Shown: positions 11,406 to 23,900, counted from the stretch's first letter. The stretch is DNA of 64,000 bases from Chalara sp. BL73 (GCA_918026815.1 CAKJVC010000012.1:2170001-2234000); one strand, 5' to 3'. Translations and numbers: made by a program. Notes: generated by a model not told the origin, from the letters alone.

Positions 11406-13155
11406 GATAAGGAAGACGACGATACAGAATTTTTGGAATAAGGACTACATCAAGTGTACAGATACAGATACAGAAAATAGAAATGCTAATTATTTAGTCG
11501 GCTAGAAGCTAAAACCACAGGAGTCAGTAAGAAAGAGTCGGGCGCAAACATGGCGGAGATAAAATGTATGGTTGCGTTGCCCATAAGCATATCTGCGGGG
11601 GTGTGATTGTCAGGCACAACCATGTGCTTTATGCCGAGCGACCTCGGTGCAACAATTGGCAGTTTCTTTGTCTCTTCAATCGCAACATATAATGCCAGAT
11701 ATGCGTTGTTGTTCCAGATATGTTCTCTTTAAAGGAGTACATCTGTTGTCACCTCGTGCACAACCAGCGCAGCATTCTTCCAACAGTTGATGAAGGATAT
11801 AGGTTGCCTTTGAGAGTTGAGGCCGAGGTTGAACAGCTCGCTTATACTATATCTTGGCATCACCCGACCAACCTCCCATTTGCTTCAACCTGTGAACCTT
11901 TTCTATATATCTTTACCAAATCAGAGTGTACACTTTACGAGCCTCAAAGCCTATCATCAGATCTTCTCATATACTTCTGTGCTCTCTAGTGGGATGTATA
12001 GGAGTACAAGGTGTAAAGGAATAGACCTAGTTGGCTCCTTCCTGATCCTTCATTGAGAAATCCTCATCCTGCCTGTATTACTATGCTTCCATCGACCCCA
12101 AATACTGTCCGTGCCTGACTGTCTGGCTTTTGTTCAAATTGAATGATGAATGCTGCGGTCACCATGTGTACCAGCAGGATGCGCGCAGGAGATACCTCAT
12201 CCGCATTCAGACGCATTAGAGAAGGTCATGATCGGGTTGCTGACAAGCGCTGCTCTCTTGTCTTAGTCACGTTTATGGATTTCCTAAAAGGATCGCTCAC
12301 CTATGGAACCACTTGAAAGCTGTCAGGAAAGACGAATTTCTCTGTGGCAGATATGCACCTGGAAATGAAGATGATTTGCAAGCTCATTTTGACAAGATGC
12401 CGTTATATCGCGCGCCGAAAACGAGTATCAACGCCCAGAAAATGCTGCGGATAAAGAATCTTTCATTATTTGATGGACAATTGTGGTCTCTGCGTCGACT
12501 CAACGCCATCCTTCTCACCGTCAATACGAAGTCGATGCAGATGAGCCGCATTTTTACAGGAGATTCAGAAAGAGACTCCTCAATCAATACTGTACTGTTG
12601 TAGGGTTGCATTCGTATTCTAAATCGAATTCTATTGTCTAGCGTGAGGACCCCACTCTCAAAGATCTTTCATAGTATGGGGCTGAAATTGTCATGCAGGA
12701 CGCTATGTAACTGATATACCCGCAGACCTTTCCGCACCTCCATCGAGCTCGGTCGCTACCAATAGTGTGCATATGTATTCGAACCTGATTGGACTAGCTT
12801 CTGAAATTTCATCTTTTCCTTTCATATATGGAGTTGATGCTACCCCAGCCTCGTTGAAGCTCCTGCAAGGATCTTCTTGACACTGCTATAGAAGTCATAG
12901 GGCTGTGGATTATTCGTAGACGGGGGCCATTCCTCAAACTTCTCCCTGTCTGGTTTGTTTATGCATGGATTCTAGTATCAATATATCTACAAGCCTCGGG
13001 CATGCGGCTTCATATTGAGGTACTAAGTCACATGCTGGCTAGCTGTCATCGAAGAGTAACAGCACAAAGATATTGAAAGTTGGTTATTGTCCCATCTTTC
13101 AGAGTTCTTTCTTGTCAAACCTGGCGTTCCCACTCAGCTGGACTGATTAGCGATC
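11406..13155. other. intergenic, no supported gene
   Basis: About 1.75 kb between the divergent acyl-CoA dehydrogenase and the membrane-protein gene at 13156. Open frames of 79-96 codons at 11720-12056 and 12313-12603 show no domain, no conserved motif and no splice partners. I see no repeat or RNA gene. Confidence 0.55.
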
Positions 13156-14993
13156 ATGTCCACCCTCCCAACAGTGACAGCTTATACCGGCGTAACAACG
13201 CAAGCCACCCCTTTAGCAATAACCACAACCTTCATTCCCCCGCCACAATGTACAGAAAACCGTTTGACAATGCTTGAAAACCAAAAGTTTGAGCTTTGGC
13301 TAAATTCACCTGTACCAGTAGAGAATATCACCATGACGGCTTGCTATCCCAAAGAGTTGCTGGATAATATACTTTTGGATGATCAGGGAAATGTATTATT
13401 TCCGGCGTTTGCACCTTTCGTATGCCCAGAAAAGTACAACAATGTGCTTACTGGAGCCTCTGGATATTTTGCTTGCTGTCCAAGGTGAGGCTTCTTCCCA
13501 AGAATATTAGATCGTCGTTAACCTGCGGATAGTGGTTATGGCCTCGCTCAAAACAGAGATGCTCCGCTTACACGTCCAGGTGCTGGCGGAACCTGTTACA
13601 CCAATATCAAAATGGGGGCAACTCTCAATATTACTGCATACGACAGCTCGACTCTTGTCAGGCCAACTACATGGGTGGCGACCACTTCAGGTGCTCAAGC
13701 TTATGCCTACCCTATAGATGGTTATAGGTCCGGTAATTTCACGGCAGGTGCTGGAACGAATGCTGAGAATCAAACTAGTTCTTACTTAGCGTATCCTACA
13801 CCTACAATGAGCTCGCCAGCGACTGAATCGACTCCACAGCCTCTATCAGGGTTTAAATCAGGAGATAATGACGCTGGCTTGAATAAAGCAGCCCAGATAG
13901 GCACTATCATCGGCTCTATTACTGGAGGTTTAGGCCTAATTGCTACTCTTGTATTTGGAATTAAAACAGTAAGCTCTCAGTCCTTCTTTCTCTTTTGGGT
14001 GCCGTATTCATTGCACGGCTGTCCGTTACATTCATTTTGAACTACACCAACTGATTTCTCAAGCTTTACCAATGGAAACACCGAGATCACGGTAGCCAAG
14101 ATGACATGAACGAGTCAGGTGGTGCCTCAGGCTCTACAACTTTGATCTATCACGACCCTACAGAGAACCCAGTTAGAAATATCGCCTCTGCCAAGTCCTT
14201 GCCACTTCGCGATTACTACAATCAAGTATCGAATCGAACACCATTTCGGCGAATCTCAAATCAATGGTTGACACGTCAAGCTACCAATGTTATGAACCCA
14301 AGTGGCGAGGTTTCTAGAATTTGCTCGTCTCCAGAGCGCATTGATAGTTTCCAAAGCTCGTTACAGGCTGAAGCCGCGCCTTCAGCATCTCACCTTAGGC
14401 TTTTGGAGAGTCTTAAGAAGTATCCATACAGTCCAGAAGAAGAATATTTCTCCAATGGACCAGACGTATCTCCTGTATCTCCTGTATCTCCTGAGCCTCT
14501 TCAACAACAACAACAATCCTCTTCCCATCCCGCAGATGGGACTCATTTTGAGCATGAGATAAATACCCCTACCAAAAGTTTGACTGCACTGTATCCTACG
14601 CGTCAAAGCAAATACGGCGTTGCACCGCTAAAGCTACCGGTCAGAAAAAACACACATGCAGCATTCGCAATATCGAGTTCTCCTGAAAGAATCACGTACG
14701 AGCAAGCAAGGGCGTTCTATATAACGTTTCCGGATAGCCTAGGATTACCGAGCACATCCAACATGGAGCAGATTGATACGAAACGAGCTACAAAGATCGA
14801 GCAATCAATAACGAGAGAACAGTCAGAGGGAAAATCTGAGGAGCGACAGCTAGATCAAGAGTTCACGCTCTATCCATGTCCGAGTCCAGATGGTTACTGG
14901 GACTTCATCAAGCCAGAACTCTCTTATACAGATGATGGCGTAGGCGAAGATGTGTTAAGAGACAGTTGGTTGGATACCTGCTCAAGTATTTGA
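13156..14993 (+). CDS. single-pass membrane protein with Ser/Thr-rich ectodomain, unknown function
   Basis: Three exons (13156-13484, 13533-13968, 14064-14993) encode 564 residues. Residues 1-135 carry several cysteines (QCTEN, TACYP, PFVCPEK, YFACCPR, GTCYTN) and look like an extracellular domain. A Ser/Thr/Pro-rich stalk follows, then one membrane segment at about 232-253 (IGTIIGSITGGLGLIATLVF) and a cytoplasmic tail of about 310 residues with YQWKHRDHGSQDD directly inside. The tail has SPVSPVSPEP and Q-rich runs, SSPERI twice, and an acidic end. The layout resembles fungal wall-stress-sensor-like proteins, but there is no WSC domain. No classical N-terminal signal peptide is visible (MSTLPTVTAYTGVTTQ), so an upstream exon is possible or the membrane segment may serve as signal anchor. 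I do not recognise a named family. Confidence 0.8.
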
Positions 14994-15599
14994 GCTACTT
15001 CTAAAGATTTGTCGTACTAATGATTTAGATGGTTTCGAAAATCCATTTTATACTTCAGGGTTCATATTTTGTTAATATAGATATCATTTCACTTGTACAG
15101 TACATAGTTCAAACTTCGGAAATAAAAGATTACTCGGCCCTTCCAGCTGCATCCACAAGCTCCGTCACTCGGAATCTTTCTGCAAGGTCATTTCAGTATT
15201 ATATTAAAGTATATGCGTGTCAAACTCAAAAAGAGATCTTGCCAATCATTCACCCCTAGGCATATTCCTGAGGAAATGACCTCGCTTAGAATCCTGGCCC
15301 CTATTCCATCTCGCTTAACATCTCAACTTAAGTACACCGAGCCTATGGATTCTTAGATGCTCATGTAGGATCTCAAAGCAGAATAGCACTTAATTCTCAT
15401 CTCTCGTGTCGAAAATATCCTCTTTTGAAAAACCTGAGCTTCTTTTCTATTAACATAAGCAGTTTACCCACATTAAGATTCTCCATATTTATGTAAGCAA
15501 GGCTGCTTTCCAGCCTCGTACCGTTCTAACACCACTTCGTCCATCTCCACACAACATCGCATCACGCATCAAACAGCTAACTACCTTCTGGTTCTCAAC
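14994..15599. other. intergenic, RIB7 promoter
   Basis: About 600 bp holding the 3' flank of the membrane-protein gene and the RIB7 upstream region. No further gene is seen. Confidence 0.6.
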
Positions 15600-16487
15600 A
15601 TGCCACTACAAAGCCCCCCGATTCGTCCATACATCTCTCCACTCTCCCCCTCCGCTCCTCCCATCCCACTCACCACACCTCTCGATACCTCCCTCCTATC
15701 ACCGTACCTCCCGCCCCTCCGGACCCTCTTCCTCAGCACATCACCTCCCTCCTCCCTGCTATCAAACCCTACCCGTGGCCCCCTCCCCTTCCCCCACCTA
15801 ACACTGACCTACGCTCAATCCCTCGACAGCCAGCTCTCGCTCGCACCAGGCATGCAAACCCTGCTCAGCGGCCCGGAAACCAAAGGCATGACGCACTTCC
15901 TGCGCACGCGGCACGATGCCATCCTCGTCGGCGCGGGGACCGCCTTAGCCGACGACCCGGGCCTGAACTCGCGGTTCGAGAGCGTGGTCGGCGAGGGGCT
16001 GGAGAACCAGCCGATCCCTGTCGTGCTGGATTTCCAAGGGCTCTGGAGGCCCAGGGAGGGGTTGAGGGTTTTTACGCTGGCGAGGCAGGGGTTGGGGCGC
16101 GCGCCCTGGTGGGTTGTTGGCGCGGGCATCGGCGGTGGGGATGCAGGTGCAGGTGTGGAAGCCGTAGAGAGGGTGGGAGGTCGGGTTCTGCGGCTGGAGA
16201 GGCGGAAGGATTGGGGGGAGATCTTGGGGGTGTTGGCTGAGTGTGGGGTACGGAGCGTGATGGTTGAAGGGGGCGCGTCGGTTATTAATGGCCTGTTGGA
16301 GGAGAGGAATCAGCGGTTTGTGAGTAGTGTGATTGTTACAATCGCACCGACGTATCTTGGGGAGGGGGGAGTGGTGGTTTCGCCGAAGAGGACGGGAGAG
16401 GGAAATGCGGCGAGGCTGAGTGATGTGAGGTGGTTGCCAGTGGGCGAGGATGTCGTTATGGCGGGGCGGTTGGTGACTGGATCTTGA
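15600..16487 (+). CDS. RIB7: 2,5-diamino-6-ribosylamino-pyrimidinone 5'-phosphate reductase
   Basis: Second step of fungal riboflavin synthesis: NADPH-dependent reduction of the ribosyl side chain of the product of GTP cyclohydrolase II. Intronless, 295 residues. The RibD C-terminal (DHFR-like) fold is marked by LTYAQSLDSQLSLAPG, FLRTRHDAILVGAGTALADD followed by PGLNSRF, PVVLDFQG, VMVEGGASVINGLL and IAPTYLGEGG. About 50 Pro/Ser-rich residues precede the fold, which is longer than in yeast Rib7. The ATG at 15600 is the first in frame. The sense strand is C-rich in the first 200 bases and G-rich in the second half. Frames on both strands stay open because of this composition and are not genes. 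Confidence 0.93.
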   Translation: MPLQSPPIRPYISPLSPSAPPIPLTTPLDTSLLSPYLPPLRTLFLSTSPPSSLLSNPTRGPLPFPHLTLTYAQSLDSQLSLAPGMQTLLSGPETKGMTHFLRTRHDAILVGAGTALADDPGLNSRFESVVGEGLENQPIPVVLDFQGLWRPREGLRVFTLARQGLGRAPWWVVGAGIGGGDAGAGVEAVERVGGRVLRLERRKDWGEILGVLAECGVRSVMVEGGASVINGLLEERNQRFVSSVIVTIAPTYLGEGGVVVSPKRTGEGNAARLSDVRWLPVGEDVVMAGRLVTGS

Positions 16488-17545
16488 GGCCAAGGAAAGG
16501 CTCCTTTAAGACTTTCGAAAACCCTTGAGCGTGGGCAATAGGTTCTTGACATTGGCTCCTGGTACCACTGGAGTGCTTTGCGTTCACTGGCACACTTGTC
16601 TCCATGACTGGATAAACGAGCTGTAAAGCTTCAGTGGTAATGCCCCAAAGTCCCCGGCCGAGGGTGCTCATTGACAATAAACCAGTCTTCCATGCACAGT
16701 AATATCCACGAGGAAATAGTGGCGGAGGGGACGGTGTCTGGCCAGAAGCAGACAGAGCGGGCATGTTATCTACGCACAAGAGTGCAATGTCAAAGGTCGC
16801 TTGACACCTCGTCGTTATCAGGTGGCTACTAGGATTGTTTTTTTTTAGCTAAAATGACAGGCGGTTTCTCAATCTTTCTAATGCCATTACCATTTTGCGT
16901 TTTCAAAACTATTGCAGCCGAGAAGTGATCTGCTCAAGGGGCTGTAAAAGTGCCTCGACCAGCCAGAAACCTTGCAATCATGCGACTTAAAACAGGTTCA
17001 ATCATACAATTATTGAAGTTGTGAGTATTCTCGAGTCTGAGGTATACGTATTTTTCAAATATTAGGATTACATGACTGCTATTATATCCCACGCCCTCTC
17101 CCTACACTCTCTCGAGCGTAGGTCTCATTTCCAGTTCGCCCCATTGCCGTAAGAGACATATTAAGCCTAACTCTGATCACAATCCCAGCCATGAGCTACT
17201 TATATTCCATGACTACCGGTCTTAGTTTATGATGTTGACTTCCTTCACAATTAACCTCGGTGAAAGGCGTTACGCTCTGATAGGAAATTTACGACCTGAT
17301 TTTCTCCCGAGGGGCTGCCCGTTGTCGCTGTGCTCTTCCACGGCCCCATACTCCGCAGCTGCAAGCGATAGATGACGCTTCAGCTCCATCCCATCTACCT
17401 GGCGCAGCGCTCGAGCGTATATTGTTCTGGAGCTTTATATTCAGCCAAGTTACTTGAGCCGCCTTTCTGGGTTTCAAGAGCTACGTATTTCCGACGCAAC
17501 CCTCAAGAATTTGTTGACATATCGCAGACGCTCGAATATCTTCCT
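16488..17545. other. intergenic, no supported gene
   Basis: About 1.06 kb between the convergent genes RIB7 and the DUF5672 gene, so mostly 3' flanks. Open frames here are extensions of antisense shadows. Confidence 0.55.
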
Positions 17546-18553
17546 TCAACCTGTGCCAAACTCCAACAACTTCCCGCCCTCCGTCTCCCCATCCTCAATC
17601 GCCGCCCACCCAGCTTTCTCATCCTCATTCAGCACCAATAGCTCACTGCTTGCGCTCGCCAAACCTGCCTCAGGACACCACTCTAGTACCTCGCCCATCC
17701 TGTCAACATACGTTTTATTAACACCATGATACCCAAGCGGGCGCTGTGCCCAGATAAAATCCACCGCAAACTCGCCAGCCTTCTCCACTGTCGGAAACCG
17801 TGCATTGAAGCCCTTCATCCTATCCCAGAACCAGACGTCTTCCAACACGCCCAGGTCGGTGCCCTTGCCCACGTCGTCCGCGATATTGAATTTATTGATG
17901 ACTTGTTTTGAGAGCGAGACGTTCCGCAGGGAGAGCCCACCATTCATAGCTCCTGGATAGAAGGGGTGCGCTGCACCGACGAAATCGTACTGCAAGAAAT
18001 CTTCAACGCGCCGCCCGCTGTTGGCGCAGAGGATGCTGTCGGTCTGGAAGAGGAGCAGGTGTTCCGCTGGCGACAACGAGTTCCAAAACCAATGCGAGGC
18101 AAGAAAGCCGCTGATGCCCTCATAGGTATTAAGCGTCACGTGGGATGGGAGCTCAATGATCTGGACCTGGCCGGACTGGACCATGCGCTTGAAGGGTTGC
18201 GAGCCGCGTCCGAACGCTGCAAGCGTCTGTACTGTGGAGGCCCGCGTGAAGAAGAGGATGGACCATGAAGGTCCCAGAACAGCCGCGAAATGCGTTATCA
18301 ATGGGATCAGGGTGCGCAAGGGACGGGTTTCAACGATTGCGGCTACTCTGGAGGTAATTGCGAATGTACCAGCGGCTGCTGGAGTCGAACCGTGGGTTTT
18401 TGTCGAATTACGCAGGGTAGTGAGTAGGTTTGAGATGCTCCCATGGTTGCTGGTCGTATGCCACCAGAAGGAAGTTAGAAGAATAACGGCAAAGCTGGAG
18501 ATGGCGGCGACGGCTATTACTCGTCTTTTTGAAAGAGCCGACATGGCGCACAT
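17546..18553 (-). CDS. DUF5672 domain type II membrane protein
   Basis: Intronless, 335 residues from ATG at 18553 (an ATG three codons on is also possible). A short cytoplasmic N-terminus (MSALSKRR) and one membrane segment (about residues 14-30, VAAISSFAVILLTSFWW) are followed by a lumenal domain. DUF5672 features are seen in order: VAAIVETRPLRTLIPLITHF, LGPSWSILFFT, SHVTLNTYEGISGFLASHWF, LLLFQTDSILCANSGRRVED, YDFVGAAHPFYP, NGGLSLRN and EDVWFW. The acidic D-x-I/D-x-L loop near DSILC and the GG-LSLR segment resemble glycosyltransferase-A folds, so a Golgi glycosyltransferase role is a reasonable inference, but no enzyme activity is assigned to this family that I can name. The sequence is intact and lies convergent with RIB7. 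Confidence 0.88.
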   Translation of the reverse strand: MCAMSALSKRRVIAVAAISSFAVILLTSFWWHTTSNHGSISNLLTTLRNSTKTHGSTPAAAGTFAITSRVAAIVETRPLRTLIPLITHFAAVLGPSWSILFFTRASTVQTLAAFGRGSQPFKRMVQSGQVQIIELPSHVTLNTYEGISGFLASHWFWNSLSPAEHLLLFQTDSILCANSGRRVEDFLQYDFVGAAHPFYPGAMNGGLSLRNVSLSKQVINKFNIADDVGKGTDLGVLEDVWFWDRMKGFNARFPTVEKAGEFAVDFIWAQRPLGYHGVNKTYVDRMGEVLEWCPEAGLASASSELLVLNEDEKAGWAAIEDGETEGGKLLEFGTG

Positions 18554-20041
18554 TAGCAATCGTTTGCTAAGTAAAAAAGGGAGAGGCGAGCTCGGCGGTA
18601 GTGGGCTTTAATATTTAGGCTATCCAGAGGGGAGGAGCTAAAGCCCAATGACGCGGCGTTCATCTCATCCCCCCGCCATCAATCACATTCCCACTATCGT
18701 GACGTTTTCAGGGGTAATCATTGGCATTTGGTGACATCAGCGTAATTTAGGGAATCAACCAAGAAGCATTGAAGTCGTTATACAGTATACAACCAAAAGT
18801 AAAGAGTAATTTTTTTTTATAAATAAATAAAAAGCATAATAAAATTAGCATGGGGTAGCAAAGATATACGAAGGATAACCAAGCAAGCATAATCAAACAG
18901 TAGAATTTAGACATAGCAAAAATCCATCAAACCATAAACCTGCTCTGTTTTCGACGAATGTATGTGCTGAGCGAGGCGTAGATTCTCGGTATGCTGTCAG
19001 CATGCTGTCCTAAAGCAGACGAAATCCATCCGCTTTCCGATGCATGGGAACAGCTAGCCGAGCTTGATCGTTTCTGTAAGTTTGGGACACAAAATGTAGA
19101 TGGGAGGCGTGAGCTTTCATCTGCTTACTCCTATCATTGAGACCTTCACAAATCACACGAGAACGGCGGGGCTTTGCTTAGCCCGTTTGCGTAAGTCAAG
19201 ATCAGCGCTATCTCGTCGATAGATGGCCAAAGGCAAGGGGCCTCAACTAAGTAAATGGCCATTGCTGGATAAACATGGTCTGAGATTATCTTAGACGTCA
19301 GTTTGCGAGATAATGCATCTTTCTTGGTTGAGCAAAGTCCATCCCGAGGTCTGCGCATCATTCCTTTGGAGCAGACTAGCGGGTAATGTGTTTTACCTGA
19401 CTGAACTTTCACTTCTGAGGATTGTTATATCCTCACGATCTTGATATTCTTGCCACTGTGCCACTGTTGCCGCCTGGAGTTCTCCTGTTTAGCGTGTCAA
19501 ATAGGTTGTCATCCTTTAAGTTTCAAAGGTGCAGTTAGGGATAAACACTCATATTCCCGGACTTCATCCCTTGCTTCGTCTTCTGAGCCAAGCTGTCACG
19601 AACACGGTCCTATAAGCCTGGAAAGGCGGGTTATAGGTGCTTCAATTCGAAAATACCAAACTAAGGAGAAGAGGTGGAGCTCTGATTTCTCAGGCTAGGC
19701 ACTACTAGTCCCAATTAGGGAACACACACGAACCAGTCACGTGATAACCATGACGCAAGCGCCGCTTACTACACCTCTCCTTTCTTATTATGCTTGGCAG
19801 GTCGCCCAGGTACGCGGAAATAGATACGAACCTATAGGGCTCAAAAAATTAACAGCCTTGTTTTGGACCCCAGGCTCTGGCAGTCGAGGGTCTCTTGTAT
19901 AGCCAAATTCTACTGCGGGTGTAGAAATTTGGCTGTATCTCTACAGGGAACTCGCGTAATTGAAGCCAGCTTCAGGATCTGCAATGTTTGAATATCAAGA
20001 TCCGGGGGTAGTTTTCACGACTATGTATTTCGCTACCCGTG
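18554..20041. other. intergenic, AT-rich in part, no supported gene
   Basis: About 1.5 kb. 18800-18850 is AT-rich (T8, then AAATAAATAAA-like). Open frames at 19146-19412 and 19441-19698 have no recognisable domain. This gap separates the housekeeping block from the incompatibility island. Confidence 0.5.
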
Positions 20042-20631
20042 TTAGGCCGTCGCCTGACTTTTCGAAAAGGCGTACCATCGGGATGTGACAAGAAACTCAC
20101 GGAGACCAACGATTTGGCCAGAGTAGTCATAGATATGATCATAACAACGATACTCCAGCAACAGACTATATAGTTTGTACCTAGGTAGCGAAAAGTTTAT
20201 AGAAACAGCATTTATACAGCAATCAGAAGCAAAGCTGAGCAAGCCAAAGATCTTACCTCGAGGATCTTGACACTTAGACTCGGCGTATCGAAGAGAAAGA
20301 TCATATAGATTTCGGTCGTGAATGAGCCTGTTCTCCTCCAGTTCTTTGCGCATGCCGTTCCACTCCCAAGAGAGGATTGTGGGCATTCACTTTCGAATGC
20401 TGGTACGTATGATTGCGGTAGACCAGGCAATTGTGAGCCAATCTGCTACAGCACCAGGGCGGGATCCCTCGTAGGCATGCTCGAGAAAGATGAGCAAACT
20501 TGTCCAACTAACTCGATATTCCCCGCGGTGTATCACAACATCAGGTGCCAGAACCAGCTCCTGGATAACCCAGAGCCCATCCCAGTATCATCTGGTACAG
20601 AAAGAGAACTACGTGCTCTAACTGTTCCTGA
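20042..20631 (-). pseudogene. relic of a HET-domain (heterokaryon incompatibility) gene
   Basis: Only the middle and C-terminal side of a HET protein can be read. Upstream, WVIQELVLAPDVVIHRGEYR followed by VSWTSLL matches the HET-domain tail (VIQE..LA..V..G...W..L). After an in-frame TGA at 20389-20387, the same frame continues with ATG (20386) into LSLRYAESKCQDPRGKIFGL and LLSFASDC, the typical 'C.DPRDK.FGLL.L..D' block, and ends with a DYSG-like phrase. Just above the first block a TGA closes the frame (QMILGW reads in another frame), so the N-terminal half (normally with YAALSYCWG) is gone. Intact HET proteins trigger cell death after fusion of unlike hyphae; this copy cannot make one. An unusually spliced gene is less likely. 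Confidence 0.72.
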
Positions 20632-20973
20632 GTAAGGGTAATGATCCATAAAGATGGGGCCTGCCAAGACTCTTTTTCTACGCCTAGTGTAATGAACACT
20701 GGCTAAAACACCGCTGTATAAAGTCTCGAATTACTCCCTCTGCATCCTCACCGAAAACAGACCAGCCGGCAATATCAATGGTGATACTGCAGCACACTGC
20801 TATTCCCTTCGGCCCTACCTCGGAACGGTGGACGCTTTCCCCTCTTCTGTCAGTGGATTAGTTTCAACGGATTCTAAAGTGGACGGCCTACATTAAGTAA
20901 AGATGGATCTACGGGCTAAGAACATACAATGATATTCGGTTTATAAAGAGAGCATATCCTAATATGCCGCTTG
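20632..20973. other. short gap, possible decayed HET 5' half
   Basis: About 340 bp between the HET relic and the 3' end of the kinase-ankyrin gene. It should hold the HET N-terminal half if one existed, but no frame here matches it. Confidence 0.4.
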
Positions 20974-23900
20974 TCATCCATCAAAATCTTCAAGAAGCCT
21001 TACATCTTCATCTTCCTCAACAACCAGTTCGTCTGAACCCGTGTACCAGCGTGGCCGTTCCCGTAAAACAAACTTTCCGGCAGCAGCCAAACTCTTATGT
21101 ATCCACATCGAAATGTTCAATAGACGGCCAGCCCAAGCCTTGAATCGAGATTCCCGATGACTGTCTTCTGCTCCATAGATGTCTTCCTCGGCCAAGACTA
21201 GGCCATTAGTAGCAAGGACGAGCCCATGCTCTGCATCTAGGCGGTCCCATCTGTTTTTCCAATTCAGATACGTCTGCAACTTGTTAATCTTGAACTTCTG
21301 CAATATTGCCACTGAAACATCCCACAAGACCCGGGAAGTTCGTCTACGAACTTCTGTTAGCGGCGAGTATGACGCTTTCCAGACAAAACTCAATCTGGAC
21401 GAGCCTTGGAGATCTTTTGATAGCCAATCCAAACGTCTATTAAACCAGTAAAATGGTATGGAAAAAAAGAAAAATATATATGCGGTGATAGACACCAGGA
21501 ACAGATATAATGCCCCATCAAACTGGAAGCTATTAATGATCACTTTCTTGGTTGTCTCCTCCTGAGTAGCAAAAAGGAAGAGCTTCACTCCGCTAGCAAT
21601 ACATCCTATGAATGAAAATTGGGCAATACCCTCGCCATTGCCGTGGGGGTTCGCGTCTGGATTCTTCAATGTCGCCATTAGCAACACCAAAGTAAATAAC
21701 AGACTCCAAAAGAGTGTCCCTAGCCTATCAGCGCAGTAGATGACCAGAATGAAATTTCCGTCTTCCGAATCTTTCCAGTCTTCTCGTACCAATTCCAAGC
21801 CGCGGTCCCAGAACTCCGGAATCCAAGGATAGGACTTGTATATTATAAGTCCCAGAATGAGCAATCCTACAGTGGGTATTATCAGGTTTTGAGCTAATAC
21901 AAGACAGAGCTGGTACTCAAATCTATACTCAATCCCTCGTGTCCCTCCTCGAGATCGAAGTAGGTCCATAATTTCTGCATCGGTTGCCTTCAAAAAGAGC
22001 CCGCTTTCGTCACATTCAGCCGCATTGACGGTATCGGTCCAGGCAACGAAATCGAGTGCTGTCAAATTCAGCTGCCAGAACTTCCATCCGCCCCTGCGAC
22101 CATTAGGATCTAATCCCATGTCCAGAAGTGTTCTAACCGCCCAAATATCTCTCCGCCATGTGACTTCCTTGATGAGGGTGGATTTTAAGTAGGGATCGCC
22201 GACTTTTTGTCTCTGTGAGATATTTGCGAATGCGATGCTCTGCCAGAGCTGCATCTCACGATCTGGGCGCCAAAGTAAATGGTGTTCCCACTTCAGAGGA
22301 AATTCTCCCCGCGAACCCCACTCGATATGTTTGCCAGGATGCGCAGTCTGGACCATGACAATAGCATTGATATTTGCCAAGGTGATAATGTGGTCAACTT
22401 TTAGACTTGCGGCATCCCTGAGCAGATTCTGCACCTCGTTGTTCGCGTTGAGAGTTGATCCAATGAGTCGTGATAGAACAGTTCCGCGGCGTGGCAGGCC
22501 GCTTTCTGATGTTTTGAGAAAGCAAACGCCTTGGGGAGAAGCGCCATTTTCCATCAGAAGCATGGAAAGCTCATCCCAGCATAACGCCGCAACGTGAAAC
22601 AGTGGGCTCGTTTGCCCAGATAACGAATCTATTGAAAGGCAAGTGTCTTCAAACCAATTTCGCGCCGTCCAGTTCAAGGGTTGCGGTGCATCGAATTTCT
22701 TCATGACTAATAGGAGAATTTTCCTACCATCAGTCAATTTCAAAAATGTGAATGTGCGCTACGATCACAGGCTCTATGGGATTACACTTACGCTAGAGAT
22801 ATATCCCGATGAGTTGATCTAGCAACCGCAGTCATATAAAGCAATGGATAGCACAGATTTCCGTCAAATTCAAGAGAGTGATTCGGGGTAAGCGGGGTAC
22901 TTGCGGCGAAGTAGTTCCTCCAAGTATGCTCTGGAAACCAGCTCCGCAGATCGTAAGCCGTGTGTTGATTTTCCCGTGATTGCTTTGTCTTGTAATAATC
23001 CGACTCTGTAAATACCCAACAAGTAGTCGATGGAGCTTGCATAAGAGTAATGGAACCAGGTCCATTGATCAGGTCGTGAAAAATGCCTCGGTGCCCACAC
23101 AGAATAGCCAGAATAATGGCATCGACTAAGCCTTCCATTCGGTGATGATTAAGCGGAAGGCTGGCTGTCCCAACTTGGCTAATGTTTTCAGGTAGGTGGT
23201 AGTATCGAAAGAAGTCAGGCCGTGATGACCGGGTACGATTTCGTTCTTCGTTCTCCAGGGTTTCTGAGTCGCTTGCAACCAGATCCTCTTCTTCGTCACT
23301 ACTTTCAGTTACCGCCGAGTCGCTTGAATCCGAGCATCATGCAAAGTTCCAATAGTGAGTGACAATTTCCATTGTTCCAAACGCGGATTTGACCGATGTC
23401 TTGGTACACAGGGGAATTACCAAAATATTTTTTGCAATACTTCCAATACCCTATGGTGACGCAATCGCATTGCCCACGCAACCATTGTGCGTTGGGTCGA
23501 CGCAGCTGTGTGATATCGCGATCGGTTGCCCAGCGACTGTTGATATGCATTCAGCCCCAACAAGGCTTTCAATAGGTGGGGCTGATCTAGCATTACGGCT
23601 CTCAATTTGGGACACCCTTTCCCGGTTGGCTTTGTTTGCAGATAAGTATTGCCAGTTTACGCCTTCGCTTCTGCGTCAATCGCAGCACCCGCAATGACCA
23701 AAAGTTGCGCCGTGATAGGAATTTTATCATCGTCGAGGCTGCCTAAGAAATGGAGCGGATTCTCGCCGGCAGCGTTTCGGATGCTTGCATCTGCATTCTG
23801 TCCCACCAATCTGATCAATATTTTGTGATGTCCAGCTCTGGTAGCACAAAGCAGTGGGGTGTCACCTTGCTTGTTTTGCCGATTTATCACATCCTTTGCG

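Noticed and set aside
12313..12603. 96-codon plus-strand frame between the dehydrogenase and the membrane-protein gene
   Set aside because: No conserved motif, no splice partners, ordinary length for chance in this base composition.
15815..16779. Long minus-strand frames (up to 182 codons) over RIB7
   Set aside because: They are antisense shadows of a GC-rich, skewed coding sequence that clearly encodes RIB7.
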